In this document: piece after piece, positions 24,554 through 34,590 of the stretch
Layout of the letters: the number at the start of each line of letters is the position of its first letter
Numbering within the stretch: the stretch's first letter is position 1
From: a bacterium
GTDB taxonomy: Bacteria > Armatimonadota > Zipacnadia > Zipacnadales > UBA11051
Length of the DNA: 64,000 nt
NCBI GenBank assembly: GCA_021372615.1
Contig: JAJFUB010000109.1
Location: 1 to 64,000 of the forward strand
Reading direction: 5' to 3'
Notes under the pieces: model-generated
Database searches by the model: none
The model's input: the letters and a program-made list of their open reading frames with translations, nothing else
What the model was told of the DNA's origin: nothing
Made by a program: the position numbers and the translations under genes

Positions 24554-25359
24554 CCGACGCCCCCGGCCCCCTGCTCCGGCTGCAGCACCTGAGCGCGTCC
24601 TACGACGTGCGGGAAGTGCTGCGCGGGCTGGACCTGGAGATCCCGGTGGGGCAACTGGTGGGCCTGCTGGGGCCGAACGGGTCGGGGAAGAGCACGCTCC
24701 TGCGGGTCATCGCCGGGCTGCTGGGGGCCTCACACGGCACGGTGGCGCTGGCGGGGCGGAACCTGGCACAGTACGGCGCCCGCGAGCGCGCACGGCGGGT
24801 GGCGCTGGTGCCCCAGTCCGTCGCTCTCCCCTTCGCTTTCTCCGTCTTCGATGTCGTCGCCATGGGCCGCCACCCGCACCTGGGACTGCTCGGGGCCGCC
24901 GGGCAGCGTGACTTCGCGGTCATCCACGAGGCGCTGCGGCAGACCGACTGCCTCGATCTACAGGAGCGGCTGGCGACGGAGCTGAGCGGGGGTGAGCTGC
25001 AGCGGGTCATCATCGCCCGGGCGCTGGCGCAGGAGCCGCAACTGCTCCTGCTCGACGAGCCTACCGCGCACCTGGACCTGAACCACCAACTCGACATCGC
25101 GCGCCTGCTGCGGCAACTGAACCGCGAGCACGCGATCACCGTGCTGTGGGTGTCGCACGATGTGAACCTGGCGGCGGAGTTCTGCGACCGGCTGGTGATG
25201 CTGCAGGCCGGGCAGATCGTGGCCGACGGCCCGCCGGAGGCTGTCGTGACCAGCGACATCGTGGAGCGCGTGTACGGCCTGCGGGCGCCGGTCAACCCCA
25301 ACCCGCTCTCCGGGAGGCCGCAGATTGTGCTCAGTGGCGCCGGGGGGGACGCACCATGA
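24550..25359 (+). CDS. btuD: Cobalamin ABC transporter ATPase
   Basis: The 269-residue FecE/BtuD-type ATPase has Walker A GPNGSGKST (residues 41-49), signature LSGGELQRV, and Walker B LLLLDEPTAHLD, plus a switch His in VSHDVNLA. It powers corrinoid import with BtuC and BtuF. Both its start and its stop overlap neighbours through ATGA junctions, indicating tight coupling. Confidence 0.92.
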   Translation: MTDAPGPLLRLQHLSASYDVREVLRGLDLEIPVGQLVGLLGPNGSGKSTLLRVIAGLLGASHGTVALAGRNLAQYGARERARRVALVPQSVALPFAFSVFDVVAMGRHPHLGLLGAAGQRDFAVIHEALRQTDCLDLQERLATELSGGELQRVIIARALAQEPQLLLLDEPTAHLDLNHQLDIARLLRQLNREHAITVLWVSHDVNLAAEFCDRLVMLQAGQIVADGPPEAVVTSDIVERVYGLRAPVNPNPLSGRPQIVLSGAGGDAP

Positions 25360-26399
25360 TCTCTCCCGCGCGGCGGCGTCGCGTCGCGGTGCTGATCGTG
25401 CTGCTGGCAGTGCTGCTGCTGGCCGCGAGTGTCTTGTCCCTGGGCATCGGGGTGGCACACCAGTCGCCATCGGAGGTCATGCGGGCGCTGGCGGACGGGG
25501 CGCGCGGGGTGCTGACCGGGGCGCCTGTGCCGGCCGATGAGGCCCACACGGTCGTGCTGGACCTGCGCCTGCCCCGGCTGCTGCTGGCAGTGCTCGTAGG
25601 CGTCTGCCTGGCGCTGTCGGGCGCGATCATGCAGGCGCTGTTTCACAACTCGCTGGCCGATCCGTACATCCTGGGCGTGTCCTCGGGGGCGGCGTTGGGG
25701 GCGGTGGCAGCGATGATGTTGGGCGGTCTCGCCGCAGTGGCGGCGGTCTCGGTCCCTGGCCTGGCCTTCGTCGGCGCCCTGTTGGTGGTGTTCGTAGTCT
25801 ACGCGCTGGCCCAGCGGGGCGGGCGGGTGCAGACGGGCACGCTGCTGCTGACCGGCATTGCCGTCGGCTCGCTGATCTCGGCCCTCACGTCCTTCCTGAT
25901 GATGGTGATGGACGAGGACCTGCGGACGGTGCTCTTCTGGCTGCTGGGGGGGCTGAGCGGGCGGAGCTGGCCCGCCGTGGGCACGATCCTGCCGGCGGCA
26001 GTGGTGGGGTTGGCCTGTGCGCTGGTGGCGGTGCGGGCGCTGAACCTGCTGCTGCTGGGGGATGAAGCGGCGGCGAGCCTGGGGTTGAACCTGCAGCTAG
26101 CCAAGCGACTACTGCTGGCGCTGGCGTCACTGCTGGCGGCGGCGGCTGTGGCCGTCAGCGGCATCATCGCCTTCGTTGGGCTGGTGGTGCCGCATGTGAC
26201 GCGGCTGCTGGTGGGGCCGGATCACCGCACTCTGGTGCCGGTATCGGCGCTGCTGGGGGCGCTGCTGATGGTCCTGGCCGACACGCTGGCCCGGACGGTC
26301 CTGGCGCCGACGGAGCTGCCCCTCGGGATCATTACCAGTGCGTTGGGATGCCCGTTCTTCCTGTACCTGCTGCGGACGCAGGGGCGGCAGGGGATGTAG
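25356..26399 (+). CDS. btuC: Cobalamin ABC transporter permease (FecCD family)
   Basis: The 347-residue polytopic membrane protein has about ten hydrophobic helices. FecCD-family markers include LRLPRLLLAVLVGVCLALSG, GVSSGAALGAV and FVGLVVPHVTRLLVGPDHR. The start ATG25356 overlaps the btuD stop; a longer reading frame upstream runs inside btuD and was rejected. Confidence 0.92.
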   Translation: MISPARRRRVAVLIVLLAVLLLAASVLSLGIGVAHQSPSEVMRALADGARGVLTGAPVPADEAHTVVLDLRLPRLLLAVLVGVCLALSGAIMQALFHNSLADPYILGVSSGAALGAVAAMMLGGLAAVAAVSVPGLAFVGALLVVFVVYALAQRGGRVQTGTLLLTGIAVGSLISALTSFLMMVMDEDLRTVLFWLLGGLSGRSWPAVGTILPAAVVGLACALVAVRALNLLLLGDEAAASLGLNLQLAKRLLLALASLLAAAAVAVSGIIAFVGLVVPHVTRLLVGPDHRTLVPVSALLGALLMVLADTLARTVLAPTELPLGIITSALGCPFFLYLLRTQGRQGM

Positions 26400-26453
26400 C
26401 AGAGGGGACTGTCCCCGCAGGGGGCTGTCCCCATCCTGCAGGGCCAAGTGGCA

Positions 26454-26508
26454 ATGGGGTCAGCCCCCGGCGGATTGCCTGCGGCAACCCACCGGGGACA
26501 GACCCCAT
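26454..26508. repeat. Long hairpin downstream of btuC
   Basis: GGGGTCAGCCCCCGGCGG plus ATTGCC (26456-26479) pairs with the 24 bases at 26483-26506 with a few mismatches, around a TGC loop. Upstream at 26404-26432 there are further GGGGACTGTCCCC-like palindromes. No T-run follows, so a role as the btu terminator is uncertain. Confidence 0.7.
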
Positions 26509-26529
26509 CCTCGCGACCGCCTGCCAAGC

Positions 26530-26781
26530 TTACTGACGTGGCGCGCCGACGGGCTGCGGCTGGGGGGCCGCCGGACGCGGGGCGGCCTGTGCCGCCGGGG
26601 CCTGCGCGACCTGCGCCGGCGCCGTCTGAGCCGGGCGGCGCATCAGGACGCTCACCTGCGGCGCGGTGCCGGTGATGCCGATGCAGTCGAAGCCCTTGGC
26701 CACCATCTCCGCGATCCGCTCGTTGAAGTGCCCTACCTTCGCCCCGCCCTGTTCCACGACCTGATACTCGAATTGCGCCAT
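26530..26781 (-). CDS. Small DUF4177-like protein with Ala/Pro/Gln tail
   Basis: The 83-residue protein has an N-terminal half (MAQFEYQVVEQGG to VSVLMRR) resembling DUF4177 domains, which carry an alpha-helix and a short sheet. The C-terminal 33 residues are Ala/Pro/Gln-rich and probably unstructured. ATG26781 follows GGAAGGTGA. No function is known; it lies alone between the btu operon and the isomerase gene. Confidence 0.6.
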   Translation of the reverse strand: MAQFEYQVVEQGGAKVGHFNERIAEMVAKGFDCIGITGTAPQVSVLMRRPAQTAPAQVAQAPAAQAAPRPAAPQPQPVGAPRQ

Positions 26782-26968
26782 TGCGATCACCTTCCGGGTC
26801 AGACATTCCCAAACGTCAAGAGGTGGGGGAGGGGCGCCCCGTGACGGGGGCTCCCGCCCCCGCCTAGATTGGGCCGCGCCTCCGGCGCTCAACGGCGCGC
26901 CACCCCGTCATCTGCCCATCTCCCCATCGCGCCATCGCCTCATCCCGCCGTGGCCCCATCGCGGCCCC

Positions 26969-27790
26969 CTACAGGCTCAGGATCTTGTCCATCGCGCCGC
27001 TGGTGGCCTGGAGCAGGTACTCCGGGAAGTACTGGTACGGCGGCATCATCTCGGCCGTGACCGCACCCTTGTACTTGATGGCCTTGAGGGCTTTCATCAC
27101 CGCGTCCCACGGCACGTCGCCCTCCAGCAGGTCCACGAAGCCGTCCAGATCGGCGATGCTGCGCTTGAAGTCCTTGAAGTGCACCGCGCTGATGCGGTCG
27201 CCCAGGATACGGATCCACTGGTCCGGATAGCCGCTGGCCAGGACGTTGCCCACGTCGAAGTACGCCTTGACCATCGGGCTGCCGCACGCGTCCACAAAGT
27301 TGCGGAACTCCAGGGGCGACAGCAGGAACTTGTTCCAGACATACTCGATGCCAATGGTGACCCCGGTCTTCTCGGCCTCGGGCACCATCTTCTTGATGAC
27401 CTCCAGGCTCTTCTCCCAGGCCACATCGTAGGGCAGATCAGGCGTGACCGTGCAGGGGATGGTCAGGGCTGTCGTGGCGCCGATGGCCTTGGCCAGTTGC
27501 AGCGACTTCTTGCAGATGTCCAGGCCGACCTTGTTGATCTTGCCGCCGTCGAGGACCATCGGCTGCGACCAGTACAGGCCGGTGGCGAAGGTGGGCGTCT
27601 GCAGACCGATCTTGTCGGCCATCTGCTTGATGGCCTTGATCTCGGCCGCCGTCGTCTTCATGTTGATCTCGGCGTCGGGGCCCTCCAGCGTCAACTCAAT
27701 GGCCTCAAAGCCGGACGCCTTGGCCAGCTTCATGCGGTCCTTGAGCTTCATGCCGCCCGGGAACGACCAGTAACTGATGGACTTTATCAT
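26969..27790 (-). CDS. Xylose isomerase-like TIM-barrel sugar isomerase/epimerase
   Basis: The 273-residue AP endonuclease family 2 / xylose isomerase-like barrel has metal-ligand candidates Glu in TIGIEYVWN, Asp in AYFDVGN, His in AVHFKDFK and Glu in VTAEMMPP. Such enzymes isomerise or epimerise free sugars and inositol derivatives in the cytoplasm. It is followed downstream in the same direction from a Gfo/Idh/MocA gene, a frequent pairing. GGAGGG lies about ten bases before ATG27790. Confidence 0.85.
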   Translation of the reverse strand: MIKSISYWSFPGGMKLKDRMKLAKASGFEAIELTLEGPDAEINMKTTAAEIKAIKQMADKIGLQTPTFATGLYWSQPMVLDGGKINKVGLDICKKSLQLAKAIGATTALTIPCTVTPDLPYDVAWEKSLEVIKKMVPEAEKTGVTIGIEYVWNKFLLSPLEFRNFVDACGSPMVKAYFDVGNVLASGYPDQWIRILGDRISAVHFKDFKRSIADLDGFVDLLEGDVPWDAVMKALKAIKYKGAVTAEMMPPYQYFPEYLLQATSGAMDKILSL

Positions 27791-27825
27791 CTGTCATGCC
27801 CTCCTACGGGTATGGTTCCGATTGT

Positions 27826-27902
27826 GTAGTGGCGCGATTCATCGCGCCGGGTGTCGCCAGATGCGTCGCAGGGCCAACGGGCGCGATGAATCGCGCCGCT
27901 AC
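27826..27902. repeat. Inverted pair of REP-like units
   Basis: Unit 1 (27826-27848) reads GTAG, then TGGCGCGATTCATCGCGCC. Unit 2 (27880-27902) is the reverse complement with one difference and ends CTAC. On the minus strand, unit 2 supplies the TAG stop of the Gfo/Idh/MocA gene ending at 27899. Confidence 0.8.
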
Positions 27903-29104
27903 ATCGCCGTTTCGATGCGGTCCTGATATCGGTGCAGGGATCCGTCCAGCACCTCCGCGACCGTGACTTTGCGTCCGGCGGTCGCCGACTCGAGGATGGC
28001 TTGCGTGACAGCCAGGGCGCGGAGGCCCTGGGCGCCGTCGGCTTCGGGCGGAGCTTCGCGGGCCACGGCCCGGGCGAAGCTGTAGAACTCCGCCGCCAGC
28101 AGCTTGCGGTCGGTCTCGGGGTAGGGGAAGGAGTACTGCGACGGGCGGTCGCCGAACAACTGCGTCTCGATCTCGTTGAGCTGGTAGGACGGCGTGAGTT
28201 CCAGCATCTTGTCGGCAGGCACCTCGTTGCGCTCACGGGAGAGCGTCAGCGGGGCGCCGGTACGGTCGCCGGGCAGGTTGAGCGTGCCGGCGGTGCCGAA
28301 GATCGTGCGCTGGCCAAACGTGTGGCCGGGGCTGGCGAAGCTGATGGTCAGGTGGCCCTGCGCGCCGCTCTCGAAGGCCAGGGCGGCCGTGCAGGCGTCC
28401 TCGGCGTCCACGTCCACGGTCACTTCGGTGCCGTCGTACTCCTTGCCGGCGCGCAGGAAGTGCACCAGTTGGGCCTCGCCGGCCACCGTGGCCACCGGCC
28501 CCATGAGGCTCTCGAGGATGTAGAGGGCGTGGATGCCCACGTCCAGCAGCACACCGCCCGCCGCGAGTTTGTGGCGCCAGGCGGTGCCGATGATCGTGTA
28601 TGCCGAGCCGATGGCGAGCTGCAGAGCGAAGCTCGGGTGGCCGATGAGCCCGTCCCTGATGCAGGCCCTGGCGAGGCGGTTGATCGGGTCGTGGCGGTTG
28701 TTCTCGGCTGTGGCCAGGACGCGTCCGTGACTCGCGGCTGCCTCGACCATGCGCTGCCCGCGCGCCACGGTAATGGCCAGGGGCTTCTCGCACAAGACGT
28801 CCAGACCGGCCTCCAGCAGGCCGACCACCAGCCCATCGTGGGAGCGTGGATCGGTGACGACATCGGCGGCTTGCAGGTCAGGCTGGTCGCGCAGCGCCTG
28901 CGCCAGGTCGGTGTAGACGACCGGCCGGGCCCCGAGGAGTTGCTCGGCCTCGGCCGCAACCTTCTCGGCCAAGTCCAGCCGCCGGTCGCAGACCGCGGTC
29001 AGGCGCACATGGCCCGGCCAGACGCGCTGCAATTCCCCCAGGCCGCGCACGTGGCGCGCGCCCATCATGCCACAGCCGACGAGGAGCAGGTTGATTGGTT
29101 CCAT
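27899..29104 (-). CDS. Gfo/Idh/MocA family NAD(P)-dependent oxidoreductase
   Basis: The 401-residue protein begins INLLLVGCGMMGARHVRGL, a Rossmann G-x-G-x-x-G motif, and holds VLCEKPLAIT with the family catalytic Lys in EKP. GGVLLDVGIHALYILESLMG is the C-terminal domain signature. It probably oxidises a sugar or inositol. ATG29104 overlaps the stop of the upstream DJ-1 gene (TGATG), so the two are coupled. Confidence 0.87.
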   Translation of the reverse strand: MEPINLLLVGCGMMGARHVRGLGELQRVWPGHVRLTAVCDRRLDLAEKVAAEAEQLLGARPVVYTDLAQALRDQPDLQAADVVTDPRSHDGLVVGLLEAGLDVLCEKPLAITVARGQRMVEAAASHGRVLATAENNRHDPINRLARACIRDGLIGHPSFALQLAIGSAYTIIGTAWRHKLAAGGVLLDVGIHALYILESLMGPVATVAGEAQLVHFLRAGKEYDGTEVTVDVDAEDACTAALAFESGAQGHLTISFASPGHTFGQRTIFGTAGTLNLPGDRTGAPLTLSRERNEVPADKMLELTPSYQLNEIETQLFGDRPSQYSFPYPETDRKLLAAEFYSFARAVAREAPPEADGAQGLRALAVTQAILESATAGRKVTVAEVLDGSLHRYQDRIETAM

Positions 29105-29670
29105 CAGGCCTTGCCATCCCGGAAGGCGTTCAGTTGCTTCATGAACTCCCGCATCCACGGCGCGTTGTCGTGGAACGTGCGGGCGCTGACGATGTTGCCA
29201 TCCACCACGCACGGCTCGTCCACATAGGTGGCGCCGCAGACCTCGGCGTCGTAGGCGCACTTGGCGACGGTGGTCACCCGCTTGCCCCGGATGACGCCGG
29301 CCTTGGCCACGATCTCGATGCCGTGGCAGACCACCGCGATGGGCTTGCCCGCGGTGGCGAAGTGGCGCGTGATGCGCATCAGGTCCTCGTCGTAGCGGAT
29401 GTACTCAGGGGCCCGACCGCCCGAGAGGATGAGCCCGACGTATTCCTCCTCGCGGATGTCGCGGAAGGCGATGTCAGCGGCGAAGTTGTAGCCTTTGGAC
29501 TCCTGGGTGATGTCCCAGTCGGCCGGTTTGTCGTGCTGGACGAGGTGGTAGACGCGCTTCTGGGGGGCGGCCACCCAGCACTGGTAGCCGTCCTCCTGGA
29601 CGCGGTAGTACGGGTAGAGCGTGTCCGTGACTTCCGCGGCCTCGCCGATGACGAGCAGGACTTTCTGCAT
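29104..29670 (-). CDS. DJ-1/PfpI family protein
   Basis: The 188-residue alpha/beta protein shows the nucleophile elbow IAVVCHGIEI with Cys115 and the partner Glu in LILSGGRAPEY. Family roles include deglycase, peptidase and stress protection; which applies cannot be told. ATG29670 follows AGGAGAC. It is co-transcribed with the oxidoreductase downstream. Confidence 0.85.
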   Translation of the reverse strand: MQKVLLVIGEAAEVTDTLYPYYRVQEDGYQCWVAAPQKRVYHLVQHDKPADWDITQESKGYNFAADIAFRDIREEEYVGLILSGGRAPEYIRYDEDLMRITRHFATAGKPIAVVCHGIEIVAKAGVIRGKRVTTVAKCAYDAEVCGATYVDEPCVVDGNIVSARTFHDNAPWMREFMKQLNAFRDGKA

Positions 29671-29682
29671 TGGGTGTCTCCT

Positions 29683-29757
29683 GTAGGGCGGGGGCTTGTA
29701 CCCCGCCCTGCCGTCTGCATCGTGCCACGCGGGGCGGGGTACGAGCCCCCGCCCCAC
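29683..29757. repeat. Inverted pair of REP-like units
   Basis: Unit 1 (29683-29708) begins GTAGGGCGGGGGCTTGTACC. Unit 2 (29731-29757) is its near-perfect reverse complement and ends CCCCAC (GTGG on the minus strand). The single unit at 17385 belongs to the same family. Confidence 0.8.
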
Positions 29758-29765
29758 AACATCAC

Positions 29766-30602
29766 CTACACTCCAGCCGCCTCGGCCGCGGCTTGCATCA
29801 CACCATAGCAGTGCCGCGCCGCGCCCCAGACGTCATACTCCGGCTTCGACCAGACCATCGTGCTGATCTCGAGTGTGATGACCTCGCGCCAGCCGTACTG
29901 GTGCATGGCGGCGACGTACTCGACCAGGTCGAGCTGTCCCGTCCCTGGCAGGACGAGGGCGAAGCTGCCATCGTCGTGGCGGACGGCGTCGGTGACGTGT
30001 GTGTGGGCGGTGTAGGGCAGGAGGCGCTGGACGGCCTCGGTGATGCCCTCGCCGGCCAGGAAGAGATGGACGATGTCGAAGTGCAGGCGTAAGCGCGCGC
30101 TACCGACGGTGTCCAGCAGCCAGGTGATACGGTCGGAGCAGTTGACGGCAGCGCCGGTGTGGGCTTCGCCGGCGAGGATGAAGTCGTGCTCCCCGGCCAG
30201 GGCGGCGTAGTCGCCCAACAGGTCCAGCATGCGTCCCCGGACCTGCTCCCACTGGTCGCGGCCGGCGCCGAAGCCGATCGCGAGGACGGGGGGCTCGCCC
30301 ATGCCCAGGTCACGCGCCAGTTGCGCCGCCGTGGCAGCGCGCTGCAGGTTGACTCGATGGGCGTCATCGTCGGGGGTGAAGATCGAGCCGAGCATGAAGA
30401 GGGCAGGGAGGCGCAGGCCAGAGTCGGCGACTAGTTGTCGCAGATGTGCCCGGCGTGGCCCGTCGAAGTCGCCCAGGTCGCCCCGGTCGCGGTTGGGGCC
30501 GATGCAGATCTCGACGCCCCTATATCCCAGTGCCGCCAGGCCGGGAAGCGCTTCCTCCAGGGGGACGGTGGGCATGGCATAGGTGCCGTAGGCGAACTCC
30601 AT
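29766..30602 (-). CDS. Xylose isomerase-like TIM-barrel protein (second)
   Basis: The 278-residue barrel begins FAYGTYAMPTVPLEEALPGL. Metal-ligand candidates are Glu in LAGEAHTG, Asp in LHFDIVHLF, His in HTHVTDA and Glu in ITLEIST. It probably acts on a free or oxidised sugar. Its first 83 bases overlap the C-terminus of the zinc-ribbon reading frame on the same strand. GGAAAGG precedes ATG30602. Confidence 0.82.
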   Translation of the reverse strand: MEFAYGTYAMPTVPLEEALPGLAALGYRGVEICIGPNRDRGDLGDFDGPRRAHLRQLVADSGLRLPALFMLGSIFTPDDDAHRVNLQRAATAAQLARDLGMGEPPVLAIGFGAGRDQWEQVRGRMLDLLGDYAALAGEHDFILAGEAHTGAAVNCSDRITWLLDTVGSARLRLHFDIVHLFLAGEGITEAVQRLLPYTAHTHVTDAVRHDDGSFALVLPGTGQLDLVEYVAAMHQYGWREVITLEISTMVWSKPEYDVWGAARHCYGVMQAAAEAAGV

Positions 30603-31038
30603 GTCGTGTGCCTTTCCGGGCGGTCGTGTCGGCTACTGCCGAGGCGCTGTCGGCCCTGCCGGCGGACATCTGGTGATAGCGTGGCAAGTTGCCGCTGTCA
30701 TCCGCTCCCCCGCAGGACGATTCGCCTGTGCGGGCGGGGAGGACCATGGTCACGCGCGCGGCAGGATGAGGGCGCTCGACCAGCTTGCGGGAGCGCATGA
30801 ACGCAAAGAGCTGGGCGCCCACGATGATGAGCAAGCCGATCAGGATGACAATGAGCAGCCAGATGACCTCTGGGGACAAGCCGGCCTTGCGCTTGCCGTA
30901 GACGTAGCGGCGGCCGCGCGTCGCGCGCTTGACCAGCACGGTCTCCAGCGGCGCCCGGCAGTGCGGACAGGTCAGGTCCTCGTGCTGAACCATCTCGCCA
31001 CACTTGGGGCACTCGAGCCGTTCGGTAGGCTTGTGCAT
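30520..31038 (-). CDS. Zinc-ribbon protein with one transmembrane helix
   Basis: The N-terminus has CPKCGEMVQHEDLTCPHC (residues about 10-27), a two-knuckle zinc ribbon. One helix lies at about residues 56-80 (VIWLLIVILIGLLIIVGAQL). The rest is basic and low in recognisable structure, and its last 83 bases run into the following gene, which suggests the natural stop may have been lost. ATG31038 follows AGGAG. Function unknown; membrane-anchored regulatory or assembly roles are possible. Confidence 0.6.
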   Translation of the reverse strand: MHKPTERLECPKCGEMVQHEDLTCPHCRAPLETVLVKRATRGRRYVYGKRKAGLSPEVIWLLIVILIGLLIIVGAQLFAFMRSRKLVERPHPAARVTMVLPARTGESSCGGADDSGNLPRYHQMSAGRADSASAVADTTARKGTRHGVRLRHLCHAHRPPGGSASRPGGTGI

Positions 31039-31225
31039 GGGCCCGCTCCTGCGACGTGACTGCCACGCCCCTTCGCCGACCCTCACCGCGACTCCTTCTC
31101 GGGTGTTACCAGGCGTTGCGCATCGGTTACGGCATGGTGCGCGGCGGGGTCTTCAGGCTGCAGAGCGCGGGCCGATGATGCTGGTACGCCAGAGGCGATC
31201 GCTGCCGGTGATGAGGTGTCCAACG

Positions 31226-32230
31226 ATGGGGATTGACGCAAGCACTGCTGCGGTCCGTGCGGCCGAGACGTCACGGCTGCCAGACATGCTGCCCCAGGCG
31301 CACACGCCCCTCGAGGTGCTGTGCGCGCTCGCCGAGGACGGGATGCCGTGCGGCCTGGACCTGTGGGCCATGGCGGTGACCCGCTGCGACGTACCGGAGG
31401 TGTACCTGTGCACCGAGGCCCCGGTGGACCCGGACTGCGCCGCCAGCCAACTGGCGCACTTCGTAGCCTCGGCCTCGGCACTGCCCTGTGAGGGCGATCT
31501 GCTCATGCCCGACTGGTCGCAGGCGGCGCAACGAGTGGTGTGCCTCGCCCCCCAGCAGCCCGCACACACCGGCGAGCTGGCCGAGTATCGTGACACGCAC
31601 CTGCCCACCGGGGACCAGACGGGTGTCATCATTCGGGCCGCCAACCTGGCGGCCGCCGACGAAGCGACCCCCACCCCCGCGTGGGACCGTCTGCCGATGA
31701 TGGTGCAGTACGCCGCGCCGTACCTGCGTTCCATGAGCCTGGTGGACCCGGACACGACCCGGGGCATGATTGACGTGGAGAGCGGCATGTATAGCTGGCC
31801 CTACTTCATGGACGCCATCGAGCGGGAGGTGGACCGCTCCCGGCGCTACCAGAGCGAACTGTCCCTGGCCGTCGTGGAGTTGAAGGCCATGCGGGTGCTG
31901 GGCGAGATCCCAGGCGATCTGCATCGCCGGATAGGGTCTCATATCGTGGCGAATGTGCGCCGATCGGATATCGTGGGCCGGGTCGGCAAGCGCACGTATG
32001 CCGTCTTCTTCCACGGCACCGGTCCCCGCCCCGCGCTGATCGCCGCCGGGCGCATCGCCGAGGCGCTGGGCGCCGATGGGGCCATCGCCGGCATCGTGTC
32101 CTTCAGCCTCGGGGTGAGCGGGTGGGAGAAAAGCGGGCCGCTAGAGGTCGGCACGCTGATGTCGCAGGCGGGGGAGGCAGCGGCCGAGGCAGCTTTGATC
32201 GCCCCCGGCAGTGCCTTCGTGTACGTCTGA
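31226..32230 (+). CDS. Degenerate GGDEF-domain protein
   Basis: The 334-residue protein has a unique N-terminal half. The C-terminal half follows the GGDEF fold pattern: DVESGMYSWPYFMDAIEREV (DxLTGLxNRRxF-like), then RRSDIVGRVGKRTYAVFFHG. The catalytic GG[DE]EF loop is replaced by VGKRTY, so cyclase activity is unlikely. ATG31226 follows GAGGTG; in-frame ATGs at 31175 and 31211 are alternatives. A sensory or scaffolding role is inferred. Confidence 0.55.
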   Translation: MGIDASTAAVRAAETSRLPDMLPQAHTPLEVLCALAEDGMPCGLDLWAMAVTRCDVPEVYLCTEAPVDPDCAASQLAHFVASASALPCEGDLLMPDWSQAAQRVVCLAPQQPAHTGELAEYRDTHLPTGDQTGVIIRAANLAAADEATPTPAWDRLPMMVQYAAPYLRSMSLVDPDTTRGMIDVESGMYSWPYFMDAIEREVDRSRRYQSELSLAVVELKAMRVLGEIPGDLHRRIGSHIVANVRRSDIVGRVGKRTYAVFFHGTGPRPALIAAGRIAEALGADGAIAGIVSFSLGVSGWEKSGPLEVGTLMSQAGEAAAEAALIAPGSAFVYV

Positions 32231-32274
32231 GGCCCGCGGTGTCGGACCCATAGGGCCGGTGCGTGGCTCCCATA

Positions 32275-32302
32275 TTGACATTTGCGCCCCCGCTGGTATA
32301 AT
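32275..32302 (+). promoter_or_regulatory. groESL sigma-70 promoter
   Basis: TTGACA (32275-32280) and TATAAT (32297-32302) are separated by 16 bases, with a TGG extension just ahead of the -10 element. The CIRCE operator starts eight bases downstream. Confidence 0.88.
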
Positions 32303-32309
32303 GCCCTCG

Positions 32310-32336
32310 TTAGCACTCTACTCTATCGAGTGCTAA
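32310..32336 (+). promoter_or_regulatory. CIRCE operator (HrcA binding site)
   Basis: The sequence is TTAGCACTC, nine spacer bases, then GAGTGCTAA, an exact match to the CIRCE consensus. HrcA bound here would block transcription of groES-groEL until heat shock. Confidence 0.97.
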
Positions 32337-32452
32337 TTCTCTCAGACACCCGCGGATGGTATGTCCGCTCGGCCGGAAGCAGGCCGAATCCTGTACGGCC
32401 CGGAGCCCAACCCCGCTCCGGAGCCTTTCCATTTCAAGGTGGTGCGTAGCCT

Positions 32453-34388
<1,936 letters not shown>

Positions 34389-34429
34389 CGGCGAACGGCG
34401 AAAACAGAAGAACGGAAGAACGGAATGAC

Positions 34430-34463
34430 GGGGCGCGCCGGAAGATCGGCGCGCCCCTGTTTT
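34430..34463 (+). terminator. Rho-independent terminator after groEL
   Basis: GGGGCGCGCCG (34430-34440) pairs with CGGCGCGCCCC (34447-34457) around a GAAGAT loop, followed by TGTTTT. Confidence 0.92.
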
Positions 34464-34481
34464 CTGTGGTGACGGCTGTAT

Positions 34482-34506
34482 CAAACATTTGTTTGTGTGG
34501 TATAAT
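34482..34506 (+). promoter_or_regulatory. uvrB promoter with LexA-like box
   Basis: CAAACATTTGTTTG (34482-34495) is an inverted repeat resembling the Gram-positive-type LexA box (CGAAC-N4-GTTCG), with G to A and C to T changes in each arm. Six bases on is TATAAT (34501-34506), preceded by TGG. The operator would overlap the promoter spacer. Confidence 0.6.
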
Positions 34507-34590
34507 GCACAACTGGTCTCCCGGCCAGTGCGCGCCGCTGAGGGGGCCTGCCGTTCACTCCCAACTCTCAACTCCGAACTGTCAACCCAC

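Noticed and set aside
34489-34590. Upstream start extension of uvrB
   Set aside because: It would begin within the promoter and LexA-like box and adds residues with no similarity to UvrB.
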